Notes under the pieces: generated by a model | What the model was told of the DNA's origin: nothing | The model's input: only the letters and a program-made list of their open reading frames with translations | The model's database searches: none | Source of the DNA: Streptomyces griseosporeus | GTDB lineage: Bacteria > Actinomycetota > Actinomycetes > Streptomycetales > Streptomycetaceae | Direction: 5' to 3' | Length of the DNA stretch: 64,000 nt | NCBI RefSeq assembly: GCF_014656055.1 | Contig: NZ_BNBR01000002.1 | Location: 313,164-377,163, forward strand | Position numbers and translations under genes: made by a program | Shown: in pieces, positions 7,954-16,540 of the stretch | How positions within the stretch are numbered: the first letter of the stretch is position 1 | Layout of the letters: each line of letters opens with the position of its first letter

Positions 7954-10926
7954 TCACTTCAGGTACGGTCCGTCGGCGCCGATCCTGCCCGGCCCGTTCA
8001 GGACGTAGACCCGCAGATTGCCCTTGCCGGGCGCGGCGACGGACAGCGTGCCGCCGGTGACCGTCCGGACCTCCCCGGTGACGGCGTCCCGGTAGGTGCC
8101 GTTGGGGATGCCGGTGTAGGTGGCCGCGCCGGAGACGGTGACGAGCGCGAAGCTGTCCGTGCCGCCGCCGGTGTAGCGCCGTTTGAAGGCCATGCCGCCG
8201 GAGATGCCGTCGGTGGAGTACTGGCCCATCTGCAGGGCGGGGATCGCCCGGCGGATCTGGTTGAGCCGCTGGAGGTGCTTGACCAGGGGCTGGGCGAGAG
8301 TCGTCGCGATCTCGCCGCTCGCGGCGTCGACCTTGGAGAAGTCCGACACCGTCAGGCTTCCCTTGAGATGGTCGCCGTAGTAGGCGCGGCCGGTGGTGGC
8401 CAGCGGGCAGGTGGGCCCGCAGTCGATCCTCGCGCCCTTCTGGAACTCGATCTCCGAGCCGTAGTACAGCGTGGGGATGCCGCGGAAGGTCCACATCAGC
8501 GACATGTTCTCGGCCCAGGCGTCGGTGCCGCCGCTGTAGCGGGTGCTGCTCTTGTTCGGACCGTAGTCGTGGCTGTCGACGTAGACGACGTTGTAGGTGG
8601 CGTCGTTGACGCTGTCGTCGGAGTCCTTGCCGTTGCCGAACGCGTTCTGCGCGTCACCGAAGTTCATGTGCATGCGCATGTCGATGATGTTCATGCCGGA
8701 GAACCTGCTGTGGTCCGGCGTGTGGTAGCCGTTGCCGTCGAGGAAGGCGTTGGTGGACGTCGGCTGGTTGCCGGTGCCCTGCTGCTGCTCGTACTCGTAC
8801 TGCTCCAGCGCGGCCGTCGCGTCGTCGGCGCTGTACTCCCGGCGTTCCTTCCAGGTGTAGAACTGCGCGGAGTGGTTCGGGGAGCCGCGGTTCCACTTGT
8901 CGTTGACGAACGCGGCGACCTCGCCGAAGACGAAGAAGTTCTCCGCGGCCCCGGCGCCGAACCGCTGGGCGACCCGCTCGTGGATGGCCGGGAGGAAGCG
9001 GCGGTTCCAGGTGACGCGCGGGATGTGTACGGCGGTGTCGACACGGAAGCCGTCCACGCCCATGTCGATGTACTTGTCGTAGGCGCCGATCAGATAGTTC
9101 TGCACGGGCGCCGACTCGGTGTCGAAGTCGGCGAGGTCCTCGTGCAGCCAGCAGGAGCGGGCGTCCTCGCCCTCCCAGTTGCCGATCCAGCACTGGTGGT
9201 AGTACGCCTTGGGGAACATGCCCGAGGTGGGGCTGGGCCACTGGCAGTTGTAGAGCGTGTAGCCCTCGGCGCTCTTGCCGCCGGTGGGCTTGCCCCAGTT
9301 CAGGCAGGTGTTGCCGGTGGGCTCGGCGGTCGACCACAGGTCGCCGTTGTAGTACGACTTGCCCGACTGCGGCTCGACGGTGAGGCCGTCGTACTCGAAG
9401 CCCTCGTTCCTCGCGTCGTAGTACCAGCTCCACTGGGAGTCGCGCACGCCGTACACGGTCGGGGTGAACAGGCCCTTGGCGCCCCAGCGGGAGGAGTGGT
9501 TGTAGACCACGTCCTGGTAGATCTTCATGCCCTTGGCGTGGGCGGCGTCGATGAGGTCCTGGTAGGAGGCGCCGGCCGACTCCAGGCGGGGGTCGACCTT
9601 GTAGAAGTCGTAGCCGTGGTAGCCGTGGTAGTCGTAGTCGGAGCGGTTGAGGACGACCGGGGTGATCCACACGGCGGAGAAACCGAGGCCCTTGATGTAG
9701 TCGAGCTTGTCGATCAGGCCCTTGAAGTCGCCGCGGAACATGGGGTCGTCGTTGGCGGCGTTGCCGGATTTCACGTGCTGGCTGCCGCCGCGGTTGTTGG
9801 AGCTGTCGCCGTCGTTGAAGCGGGCGGTCAGCACGAAGTAGATCGGGTCCTTGCGGGGGTCCGTGCCCAGCGGGGTGCCGGTGGCGGGCTTGGCGGGGGC
9901 GCTGCCGGTGGTGACACGTGCCGTGCTCGACGCGGCGGACAGGTTCCCGGCGGCGTCCACGGCCCGCACGGTGTAGGCGTAGGCGGTGTCCGGCTCCAGG
10001 CCGGTGTCGGAGAGCACGGTGGAGGTGACGTCGGTGACGGTGGTGCCCTTGGTGCCGCCGGTGCGCGTCACCTGGTAGCCCGTCACCCTGCGGTCGTCGG
10101 TCGCGGGCTGCCACGACACCACCACGGAGGTGCCGGTCGCGGAGGCGGTGACACCGGTCGGGGCGGTGGGTGCCTGGGTGTCCGGTTGCTGCTGGGCGCA
10201 CGGGTCGGCGGCGTTCGCGGTGACGGTGTTGTTCTTCACCGTGCTGGTGCCGGACGGGACGGTGTAGTCGGCGCCGTTGTTGTTGTCCCAGGTGCCGTTG
10301 CCGTTGTTGAACGCGGCCTTCAGGGAGGTCGCGGAGCCGAGGTCGACGGTCCGCTTCCACCAGCCGGTGCAGGCGGACTCCATGCCGAGGCCGGGGACGG
10401 TGGTCCAGGTGCCGCCGGCGGGCTGGTAGTGGAGGTTGACCGTGGTCCAGCCGAGGGACTGGGTGGAGTAGTAGACGGTGGCCGTCTTGCCGGTGCCGGA
10501 GCCGGGGTCGGCGCAGGGATCGCTGTGCGCGACGACGCCGTCGGCGACGGTGATGTCGCCGGTGCCGAGGGCGTAGTTCCGCCCGCCGTTGTTGTCCCAG
10601 GTGCCGGTGCCGTTGTTGAAGGTGGCCTGCAGGCCGGTGGCCTGACCCAGGTCGACGGTGAGCTTCACCCAGTCCGTGCAGGCCGGCTGCATCCGGGTGC
10701 CCGGGACGGTGGTCCAGGAGCCGCCGTCCGGGGCGTAGTGCAGATAGGTGGCGGACCAGGCGCGGGTCTTCGTCGAGTAGTAGATCGTCGCCGTGTTCGT
10801 GGCGGTGGCGGCCGCCGGCTCGGTGCGGGGAGCGGCCGGGGGGCCGGTGACGGCGGCCAGGGCGAGGAGCCCTCCGGCCAGGGCGCCCGCGGTCCAGCCG
10901 CGGGCGGGGGGTCTGTCGCGTCTCAT
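7954..10926 (-). CDS. Secreted alpha-amylase family GH13 with two CBM25-type modules and Fn3
   Basis: 990 residues: signal peptide (1-~38), two homologous starch-binding modules of the CBM25 type (about 42-140 and 147-250, each with YYST, WT.V/W..TYLHY and FNNG.GTWDNN), one fibronectin type III domain (~262-345), then a GH13 barrel. The catalytic set is intact: Asp630 (FRVDTAVH), Glu669 (FGEVA) and Asp787 (DSHD), with DVVYNH as conserved region I. The ATG at 10926 was chosen over a GTG 15 codons upstream because GGAG lies 7 bases before it and the signal peptide starts there. Role: extracellular starch or glycogen hydrolysis. The tandem modules suggest action on granular starch. Confidence 0.95.
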   Translation of the reverse strand: MRRDRPPARGWTAGALAGGLLALAAVTGPPAAPRTEPAAATATNTATIYYSTKTRAWSATYLHYAPDGGSWTTVPGTRMQPACTDWVKLTVDLGQATGLQATFNNGTGTWDNNGGRNYALGTGDITVADGVVAHSDPCADPGSGTGKTATVYYSTQSLGWTTVNLHYQPAGGTWTTVPGLGMESACTGWWKRTVDLGSATSLKAAFNNGNGTWDNNNGADYTVPSGTSTVKNNTVTANAADPCAQQQPDTQAPTAPTGVTASATGTSVVVSWQPATDDRRVTGYQVTRTGGTKGTTVTDVTSTVLSDTGLEPDTAYAYTVRAVDAAGNLSAASSTARVTTGSAPAKPATGTPLGTDPRKDPIYFVLTARFNDGDSSNNRGGSQHVKSGNAANDDPMFRGDFKGLIDKLDYIKGLGFSAVWITPVVLNRSDYDYHGYHGYDFYKVDPRLESAGASYQDLIDAAHAKGMKIYQDVVYNHSSRWGAKGLFTPTVYGVRDSQWSWYYDARNEGFEYDGLTVEPQSGKSYYNGDLWSTAEPTGNTCLNWGKPTGGKSAEGYTLYNCQWPSPTSGMFPKAYYHQCWIGNWEGEDARSCWLHEDLADFDTESAPVQNYLIGAYDKYIDMGVDGFRVDTAVHIPRVTWNRRFLPAIHERVAQRFGAGAAENFFVFGEVAAFVNDKWNRGSPNHSAQFYTWKERREYSADDATAALEQYEYEQQQGTGNQPTSTNAFLDGNGYHTPDHSRFSGMNIIDMRMHMNFGDAQNAFGNGKDSDDSVNDATYNVVYVDSHDYGPNKSSTRYSGGTDAWAENMSLMWTFRGIPTLYYGSEIEFQKGARIDCGPTCPLATTGRAYYGDHLKGSLTVSDFSKVDAASGEIATTLAQPLVKHLQRLNQIRRAIPALQMGQYSTDGISGGMAFKRRYTGGGTDSFALVTVSGAATYTGIPNGTYRDAVTGEVRTVTGGTLSVAAPGKGNLRVYVLNGPGRIGADGPYLK

Positions 10927-11202
10927 GTGCGGCTCCGGTGTGGGGTGGGGAGTACCCGGCAGTCGCTTCACGGGCGACCGGCTCGTCCGCCCGGAAGCGT
11001 GGGTGAACGTAACACCGTTGCAATGATTGCGAAAGAGTTTTCAAAGGCTCAACTAGGGCTTCTGCTAGGCACCTTGGCCATGCGGCGGTGGACGAGAAGT
11101 GATGCTGCCGGAAGGCTTGACCGGCCGCAGCCTCGACTCTTACCGTCATCTCCGCAAGTTGTTCCGTAGGGTTTCCGCAAAATCCTTCAACGAGTGCGAC
11201 AA
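10927..11202. promoter_or_regulatory. Amylase upstream region with an inverted repeat
   Basis: No gene is seen here. GCAATGATTGC (11020-11030) is a perfect 5-1-5 inverted repeat about 95 bp before the amylase start, followed by AT-richer sequence (GAAAGAGTTTTC) unusual for this genome. It may be the promoter/operator for a maltose-type LacI regulator; that is inference from position only. Confidence 0.4.
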
Positions 11203-11241
11203 CAGAGGCGGTTGACCCATGCGCTGGGTCAACCGCCCCTG
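11203..11241 (-). terminator. Strong terminator after the Cip1-like gene
   Basis: GGCGGTTGACCCA (11207-11219) pairs perfectly with TGGGTCAACCGCC (11225-11237) around a 5-nt loop. The stem extends through one mismatch to ACAG/CTGT. It lies just downstream of the stop at 11255, on the minus strand. Confidence 0.8.
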
Positions 11242-11254
11242 TCCGAGGTGCGTT

Positions 11255-12436
11255 TCAGCAGCCGATGGGCGCGGTCCCGACGGCCACGTCGTCGAACCAC
11301 AGGGTGTCGTCACCCGTCCCGTAGCTCTCCCAGCCCAGACGCAGGGCGGTCGGCCGGGGCGGGGTGGTGCGGGCCAGCCACTGCTGGTCGATGTCCTGGG
11401 TGGGCACGCCGTCGGCGTGCAGGCCCGGGACCTGCTCGTCGCCGAGCCAGGTGTCGAGCTTGGGCGCGGACGTGTCGATCGCGAACCGCACGCACTGCCA
11501 GCTCCCGGTCGGCAGCGGCCGGCTCAGCGCCACTCCGGTCGGGCTCTGGGCGGGCAGGGTGGCGTCGTCGGTCTCCCGGTTCCACTGCAGGGCCCCGTTC
11601 TGGCCGCCGACACGCAGGCTCCGGCCGCCCTGGGAGGAGTCCGGCATGGAGACGAAAGTGACGTGGGCGGCGGGCAGCGCGGTGGTGTGCCGTACCCACA
11701 TCCGTACGTACATCACCGGCCCGACGGAGGACAGGTCCGCGGTGGCGGCGACGAAGGCGTGGTTGCAGTAGCCCGCCTTGCCGTCCACGCGCAGCGACTT
11801 GCTCCCGCTGTGCGTGACCGCCGTGTCGACGGCGGCCGTGCCGGTGCCCTGGCAGTCGGGCGCGGTGAACCGCCAGGCGCCCGACGGGGTCGGGCCGGTC
11901 TGGTCCTCGAAGCCGGAGCAGAGCGCGGCACTGCCGCAGTCCGCGCTCGGCGGCGGAGTGGTCGGGGGCGGGGTGGTGGGCGGCTGGGTGGTCGGGGGCG
12001 GTGTCGTGGGCGGCTGGGTCGATGTGCCGCCGCAGGACACGCCGTTGAGGGCGAAGTCGGTGGGCGCGGGGTCGGACGTACGCCAGGTGCCCTGGACACC
12101 GAAGTCGGCGGTGCCGCCCGTGGCGAGCGAGCCGTTCCAGCTCGTGTTGACCGCGGTCGCGGACCGGCCGGACTGCGTGACGGTGGCGTTCCACGCCGAG
12201 GTCACCTGCTGATCGCCGGTGTACGTCCAGGTCAGGCGCCAGCCGGTGAGCGACGGACCGAGGTTGGTGATCTTGACCTGTGCGGTGTAGCCGCCGGTCC
12301 ACTCGTTCACGGTGTAGTCGACCCGGCAGCCCGCCTCCGCGGCGCGCGCGGTGAGGGCGGTGAAGCCGGATGCGAGGAGCGCGACGGCCGCGAGGATGGC
12401 CGCCGCCGGCCATAAGCGGGGGAGAGAGATGCGCAT
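11255..12436 (-). CDS. Secreted CBM2 protein with a Cip1-like C-terminal domain
   Basis: 393 residues: signal peptide (1-~33), a CBM2 cellulose-binding module (~35-135), a Pro/Thr linker (TTPPP repeats, ~138-165) and a C-terminal domain (~167-393). That domain matches fungal Cip1 at APDC, THSGSKSLRV, GYCNHAF, HVTF..MPDS.QGG..LR.GGQ, NRE.DDATLP, TWL and GW..Y....LWFDD......GC. Trichoderma reesei Cip1 is co-secreted with cellulases and is structurally related to glucuronan lyases. GGAGG precedes the ATG. Codon 8 is TTA, the only TTA codon I found in the genes here, so translation should need the bldA tRNA. A perfect CebR box lies 48 bp upstream and the gene neighbours a GH5 cellulase. Confidence 0.85.
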   Translation of the reverse strand: MRISLPRLWPAAAILAAVALLASGFTALTARAAEAGCRVDYTVNEWTGGYTAQVKITNLGPSLTGWRLTWTYTGDQQVTSAWNATVTQSGRSATAVNTSWNGSLATGGTADFGVQGTWRTSDPAPTDFALNGVSCGGTSTQPPTTPPPTTQPPTTPPPTTPPPSADCGSAALCSGFEDQTGPTPSGAWRFTAPDCQGTGTAAVDTAVTHSGSKSLRVDGKAGYCNHAFVAATADLSSVGPVMYVRMWVRHTTALPAAHVTFVSMPDSSQGGRSLRVGGQNGALQWNRETDDATLPAQSPTGVALSRPLPTGSWQCVRFAIDTSAPKLDTWLGDEQVPGLHADGVPTQDIDQQWLARTTPPRPTALRLGWESYGTGDDTLWFDDVAVGTAPIGC

Positions 12437-12483
12437 GGGGCCTCCGGAAGAAGAGGAGGAGTTCGGCGGGAGCGCCCCCACTT

Positions 12484-12497
12484 TGGGAGCGCTCCCA
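12484..12497. promoter_or_regulatory. CebR-type operator upstream of the Cip1-like gene
   Basis: TGGGAGCGCTCCCA is a perfect match to the 14-bp palindrome known for CebR, the cellobiose-responsive LacI repressor of streptomycetes. It lies 48 bp upstream of the start at 12436. Confidence 0.85.
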
Positions 12498-12516
12498 ACT
12501 GACGGTGGATCTCACT

Positions 12517-12540
12517 CGCCCGGAACCGGGGTTCCGGGCG
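12517..12540 (-). terminator. Terminator hairpin after the GH5 cellulase
   Basis: CGCCCGGAACC (12517-12527) pairs with GGTTCCGGGCG (12530-12540), a near-continuous 10-bp stem with a tight loop. It lies 22 bp past the cellulase stop and before the next gene's CebR box, so the two cellulose genes are separate units. Confidence 0.6.
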
Positions 12541-12561
12541 TGCGCGGAACCTCTGTGGCGG

Positions 12562-13947
12562 TCAGCTGGTCGGGAAGGAGTCCGCGGTGCTGATCCGGCT
12601 CTTGACCAGCGCGCCGGACTCGGTCAGCACACCGCTGCTGCTGTAGTCGGTGCCGTTGCAGGTGCCGGGCTTGAACGCCGCGCTGCTCTCGTTGGCGTCG
12701 GAGTAGGTCCAGTTCGCGTAGCTGATCTTCAGCTGGTCGAGCAGGTCCAGCCAGGCCGTGGTGCTCGCCTGGTCCATCGCCCCGCCTCCGGTGGCGCTCA
12801 CGGTGCCGAACTCGGTTACGAACAGCGGCAGTTTGGCGGCCGCGCGGCTCACCGTGGCCCGGTAGTTGTCCTTGTGGCTCGCCGCGTAGAAGTGGAACGC
12901 GTACATGATGTTGGAGGCGTTGACCGGGTTGTTGACGACCTCGGTCTCGTTGGAGCCGTCGGAGACGCCCAGCGAGGACCAGCCGCGGGTGCCGACGATG
13001 ACGACGGCGTCCGGGTCGGCGGCCCGGATGACCGGGATGACCTGCTCGGCGTAGCTCTTGATGGCCGTCCAGCTGACGCCGTTGGGCTCGTTGGCGATCT
13101 CGTAGATCACGTTCTTCTTCGCGGCGTTGCGGGCGGCGACGGACGCGAAGAAGGTCTTGGCGCGGTCGAGGTTGTAGTTCGGGTCACCCGGCGTGAGGGT
13201 GTGGAAGTCGATCAGCGCGTACATGCCGCGGGCCTCGGCCATGTCGACGTAGCTGTTGACGCGGCTGGTGAAACCGGCCGGGTCGGTCTCGTAGCCCTGC
13301 TCCTGGACGTACATGGCGATGCGCAGCAGGTCGGCCTTCCAGTTGGTGGCCAGGGCGTCCAGGGAGGCGGTGTTGTAGCACTTGCTGAACCACTGGATGC
13401 CGTGCGTGCTCATGCCGCGCAGCTGGATGGGGCGGTTGTACTGGTTGCACAGGTTGACGCCGCACACCTTGAGCTGCCCGTTGATGCCGACGGGGGTGCC
13501 GGTGCCCGGGTTGCCGGTGTCCGGCGGGGGCTCCTCGCCGCCGACGGAGCCCGTACAGGCCACGCCGTTCAGCGTGAACGCGGCGGGCCTGGGGTTGCTG
13601 CCCGTGAACGTGCCGGTGAAGCCCAGGTCGGTGGCGCCGCCGGTGGCGAGGGTGCGGTTCCAGTCCACGTTGGTGACGCTGACCGTGGAGCCCGACTGCG
13701 ACCAGGTGGCGTTCCAGCCCTGGGTTACCTTCTGGCCGGCGTCGGGCCAGGTCCACTTGAGCGTCCAGCCGCTGACCGCATCCCCCAGGTTGGTGACCTT
13801 CACCCCGGCCTGGAAGCCGCCCTGCCACTGGTTCGTGATCGTGTAGTCGACCTTGCAGCCGGTGGCCGCGGCGGCCGGGGGGCCGGCCAGTGTGGTGAGG
13901 CCCAGAGCGGTCGCACAGACCGCCAAGAGGGCCGAAATGCGTCTCAA
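12562..13947 (-). CDS. Secreted endo-1,4-beta-glucanase, CBM2-GH5
   Basis: 461 residues: signal peptide (1-~27, ending AAAA-T), N-terminal CBM2 (~30-130), a Gly/Pro linker, then a GH5 barrel. The acid/base is Glu287 (IANEPN) and the nucleophile Glu379 (FVTEFGT); ALIDFHT and YAFHFYAASH fit subfamily 2 endoglucanases. The start is a TTG at 13947, because AGGAGG sits 4 bases before it and it opens directly on a Sec signal; in-frame starts further up would add a non-signal extension across the CebR box. A CebR operator lies 94 bp upstream. Role: extracellular cellulose hydrolysis, induced by cellobiose. Confidence 0.93.
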   Translation of the reverse strand: MRRISALLAVCATALGLTTLAGPPAAAATGCKVDYTITNQWQGGFQAGVKVTNLGDAVSGWTLKWTWPDAGQKVTQGWNATWSQSGSTVSVTNVDWNRTLATGGATDLGFTGTFTGSNPRPAAFTLNGVACTGSVGGEEPPPDTGNPGTGTPVGINGQLKVCGVNLCNQYNRPIQLRGMSTHGIQWFSKCYNTASLDALATNWKADLLRIAMYVQEQGYETDPAGFTSRVNSYVDMAEARGMYALIDFHTLTPGDPNYNLDRAKTFFASVAARNAAKKNVIYEIANEPNGVSWTAIKSYAEQVIPVIRAADPDAVVIVGTRGWSSLGVSDGSNETEVVNNPVNASNIMYAFHFYAASHKDNYRATVSRAAAKLPLFVTEFGTVSATGGGAMDQASTTAWLDLLDQLKISYANWTYSDANESSAAFKPGTCNGTDYSSSGVLTESGALVKSRISTADSFPTS

Positions 13948-14040
13948 GCGTTCCTCCTCGTACTCATGCGAAAGCGAAGCGGAGCGGAAAGAGCTGGCGA
14001 AAACAGCTAGCTGAAACTGCCGAGCGGAGACGGACGAAAA

Positions 14041-14054
14041 TGGGAGCGCTCCCA
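14041..14054. promoter_or_regulatory. CebR-type operator upstream of the GH5 cellulase
   Basis: A second perfect TGGGAGCGCTCCCA, 94 bp upstream of the TTG start at 13947. Together with the site at 12484-12497 it places both cellulose genes in the CebR regulon. Confidence 0.85.
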
Positions 14055-14103
14055 AAGCCGTCGGCCCGAGACCGTACACCGGTGCGGCGATCGCGTACAG
14101 GGA

Positions 14104-14116
14104 TTCGACCGTCGAA
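14104..14116. promoter_or_regulatory. Additional palindrome in the cellulase/PP2C intergenic region
   Basis: TTCGACCGTCGAA is a perfect 6-1-6 inverted repeat about 157 bp upstream of the cellulase start. It may be a second regulator site; no partner is known. Confidence 0.3.
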
Positions 14117-14124
14117 CGGTTTCG

Positions 14125-14139
14125 ACAGCCTTCGGCTGT
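14125..14139 (-). terminator. Short hairpin after the PP2C phosphatase gene
   Basis: ACAGCC-TTC-GGCTGT forms a compact 6-bp stem 7 bp beyond the stop at 14147. Confidence 0.4.
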
Positions 14140-14146
14140 GTCCGAG

Positions 14147-15913
14147 TCAGTCCGGAAGGTCCTGTTCCGCCCAGACGATCTTGCCGGTCGACGTCCGGCA
14201 GGAGCCCCAGCGGCGGCACAGGACGTTGATCAGCTGCAGGCCCCGGCCGCCCTCGGCACTGAGCGGGGCGTGCTGGATCTGCGGCAGGTCGGGGCCGGTG
14301 TCGGAGATCTCCACGCAGAGCCGTTCGGCCCGCATCAGCCGCATCCGGCCGGGGCCGCGCCCGTAGCGCAGCGCGTTGCCGACCAGCTCGCTCACCACCA
14401 GCTCGGTGGCGTCGGCCATGTCGGCCAGACCCCACTGCGCCAGCCGGTCGCGGACCAGGTGGCGGGCGGTGCGGGCGGCCGTTCCGTCGGCCGGCAGGTC
14501 CCAGACGCACAGCAGGGTGCCGGCGGGCGGGCAGGGTTCCGCGACGAGCATGATGGCGTCGTCGAAGCGCTGGCCGTAGGTACCGGCCGTGCGTGCCCAC
14601 ACCGTCTCGCACACGTCCGCCAGCTCGGGCCGCGGCCCGGACGCCGCCCGGCGCAGGCCCTCCAGCCAGCCGTCCACGTCCCCGGAGCGGTTCTTGACCA
14701 GGCCGTCCGTGCACATCAGCAGACGGCTGCCGGCGTCGGCCCGCACCACCACGGGGTCGTACGGGATGACGCCCGCGCCGAGCGGAGCGCCCGGCGGCAC
14801 GTCCACGAAGTCGGCCGAGCCCGCCGTGTCGACCAGCAGCGGGGGCAGATGGCCGGCGCTGGCCAGCCGGTAGGTGCCCTCCGCCGGGTCGTAGAGGGCG
14901 CACAGGCAGGTCGCGACCTGGTCCTCCTCCAGGTCGCGGGCGGCGAGGTCGAGGCGCGCGAGCACCCGCTCCGGGGCGATGTCGAGGTTGAGCAGGGTCC
15001 GCGCCACCGACCGCAGGCGCCCCATCGTGGCGGCCGCGGCCAGTCCGTGCCCCATGACGTCCCCGACGACCAGCGCGCTGCGCCCGCCGGGCAGCGGCAC
15101 GATGTCGTACCAGTCGCCGCCCACCCCGCTGGGGTCGACGGCGGGCCGGTAGCTGGAGACCACCTGGAGGCCGGGGGTGGGCGGGGCTGCGCGCGGCAGC
15201 AGGGCGCGCTGCAGGGTGAGCACGGTGTCGCGCTCCCGGCTGTACAGCCGGGCGTTGTCGACGAACACCGCCGCCTTCGCCGCCAGCTCGCACGCGAGGG
15301 CCACGTCGCGGGGGCCGAACGGGGGCCTCTTGCCGCAGCGGATGAAGTCCGCGATGCCGATGAGGACACCGCGGGAGACCAGCGGCACGACCATGTAGCT
15401 GTGCACGCCCGCGCCGCGCATCAGGCGGGCCGCCTGCGGGGTCGGCGCGATCTGTTCGTACTGGTCGGGGGCGATCCGGCGGACCAGCACCGGCCGGCGC
15501 GAGGTGAGGCATTCGTACGCCAGTTTGGGCGCCGGGTGCAGGGTGGACAGTTCCCCCACGGGGGCGGGTTCCAGGTGCCCCAACTGGTCGATCGCGGTCA
15601 CGGCCATCGCCCGGGTGAGCGGCACGCGCGATCCGCCCGGCGGATCGCCCTCGTCGCCGTGCAGCACCGACTCCAGCAGGTCCACCGCCGCGCCGTCGGC
15701 GAGCGTCGGCACGGTGAAGTCGGCCAGTTCCTGGGCGGTGCGCTCCAGGTCGAGGGTGGTGCCGATCCGGCCGTCCGCCCCGCTCAGCCAGGCCAGCCTG
15801 CGCGCGTCCGCCACCATCGTGGCGGCCTCGACGGCCCGGCGCACGCCGCGGCTCCCCAGCAGGCGGTCGAGCGCCGGTCTGCCGGGCAGGCGGGCTCGAC
15901 CGAGGGGGGTCAT
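14147..15913 (-). CDS. GAF-PP2C (SpoIIE) phosphatase fused to an RsbW-type ATPase
   Basis: 588 residues. Domains in order: N-terminal region, GAF-like sensor (~95-225; TSRRPVLVRRI, HSYMVVPLVSRG), SpoIIE/PP2C phosphatase (~240-440; SGVGGDWYD, VGDVMGHG, ASAGHLPPLL, LMCTDGLV) and a C-terminal HATPase_c anti-sigma-kinase domain (~465-585; TELVVSELVGNALRYG, EISDTGP, GGRGL). Such fusions are abundant in Streptomyces and act in partner-switch control of sigma factors or anti-sigma antagonists. The ATG at 15913 has GGAGG 8 bases upstream. No anti-sigma antagonist gene lies beside it. The signal sensed is unknown. Confidence 0.92.
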   Translation of the reverse strand: MTPLGRARLPGRPALDRLLGSRGVRRAVEAATMVADARRLAWLSGADGRIGTTLDLERTAQELADFTVPTLADGAAVDLLESVLHGDEGDPPGGSRVPLTRAMAVTAIDQLGHLEPAPVGELSTLHPAPKLAYECLTSRRPVLVRRIAPDQYEQIAPTPQAARLMRGAGVHSYMVVPLVSRGVLIGIADFIRCGKRPPFGPRDVALACELAAKAAVFVDNARLYSRERDTVLTLQRALLPRAAPPTPGLQVVSSYRPAVDPSGVGGDWYDIVPLPGGRSALVVGDVMGHGLAAAATMGRLRSVARTLLNLDIAPERVLARLDLAARDLEEDQVATCLCALYDPAEGTYRLASAGHLPPLLVDTAGSADFVDVPPGAPLGAGVIPYDPVVVRADAGSRLLMCTDGLVKNRSGDVDGWLEGLRRAASGPRPELADVCETVWARTAGTYGQRFDDAIMLVAEPCPPAGTLLCVWDLPADGTAARTARHLVRDRLAQWGLADMADATELVVSELVGNALRYGRGPGRMRLMRAERLCVEISDTGPDLPQIQHAPLSAEGGRGLQLINVLCRRWGSCRTSTGKIVWAEQDLPD

Positions 15914-16540
15914 ACCGCGTACCTCCAGGCCTGGGGTTGCGAAACACTCCGCGACGGTGCACCACTCTGGCGGAGCCCGGCCGTGATCGCCACGCGAGGT
16001 GGCGGCGGCGGGGGCTGGGCCGTCCGGGTGATGGGGGCGGGCGTGACGGTGTGAGGACCGGCGCCGCGGGGGTGGGGCCCCGGCGGGCAGCCGCTCCGCG
16101 GGCGACTGCGCGCAGGCCCGATCATGGCCCAGGCAGGGTCGTGTCACAAGCCCCATGCGTCTCATATGTCCCGGCAGTCTCATCAGCTGCTCAGGCTCAG
16201 GCACTCACGCGCTGGGAGGGGTCACCTGGGGCCGGCGACAACTTCCGGGAGCGTGGGCGGGGGGCCACCGGCTTCCCTCGCGGCGCCCGAAGGGGTCGCC
16301 GGCTTCGTCGACTGACCGGGCCTGTACCCGGCGCTGACGGCGCGGCAGAATCTCACCTCGCTGGGCCGCGCTGCGCGGCCTGGACGTTCGGTCGGCGGGA
16401 TCGACTCTTCGCTCCCGGGGACGTGCCCGGCGCCTACCTGCCCTCGCCGGAGTCCGACGGCTGAGCGGGGCCGGCTGTCCCTGAGTCCCCCTTGTTCCTG
16501 GGGTGTTCCTGATCCGCCGCGGCCCTCGGCCCGGTCGGCG
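15914..16540. other. 627-bp stretch without a supportable gene
   Basis: All frames here are composition-driven and none has a family-like sequence or a good start. It holds a perfect hairpin (GGCCGCG 16364-16370 with CGCGGCC 16374-16380, 3-nt loop) that could end an unseen transcript. It presumably also contains the PP2C promoter. Confidence 0.5.

Noticed and set aside
8275..11169. Long open frame (964 codons) on the plus strand opposite the amylase
   Set aside because: It is the antisense shadow of a clear GH13 gene; its translation is Val/Gly/Ala/Arg-rich with no domain.
16364..16380. Perfect 7-3-7 hairpin in the 16-kb gap as a terminator
   Set aside because: No gene ends near it on either strand; recorded only as part of the empty interval.
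15937..16464. Plus-strand frame upstream of the PP2C gene
   Set aside because: Arg/Gly-rich translation without a ribosome-binding site or family similarity.
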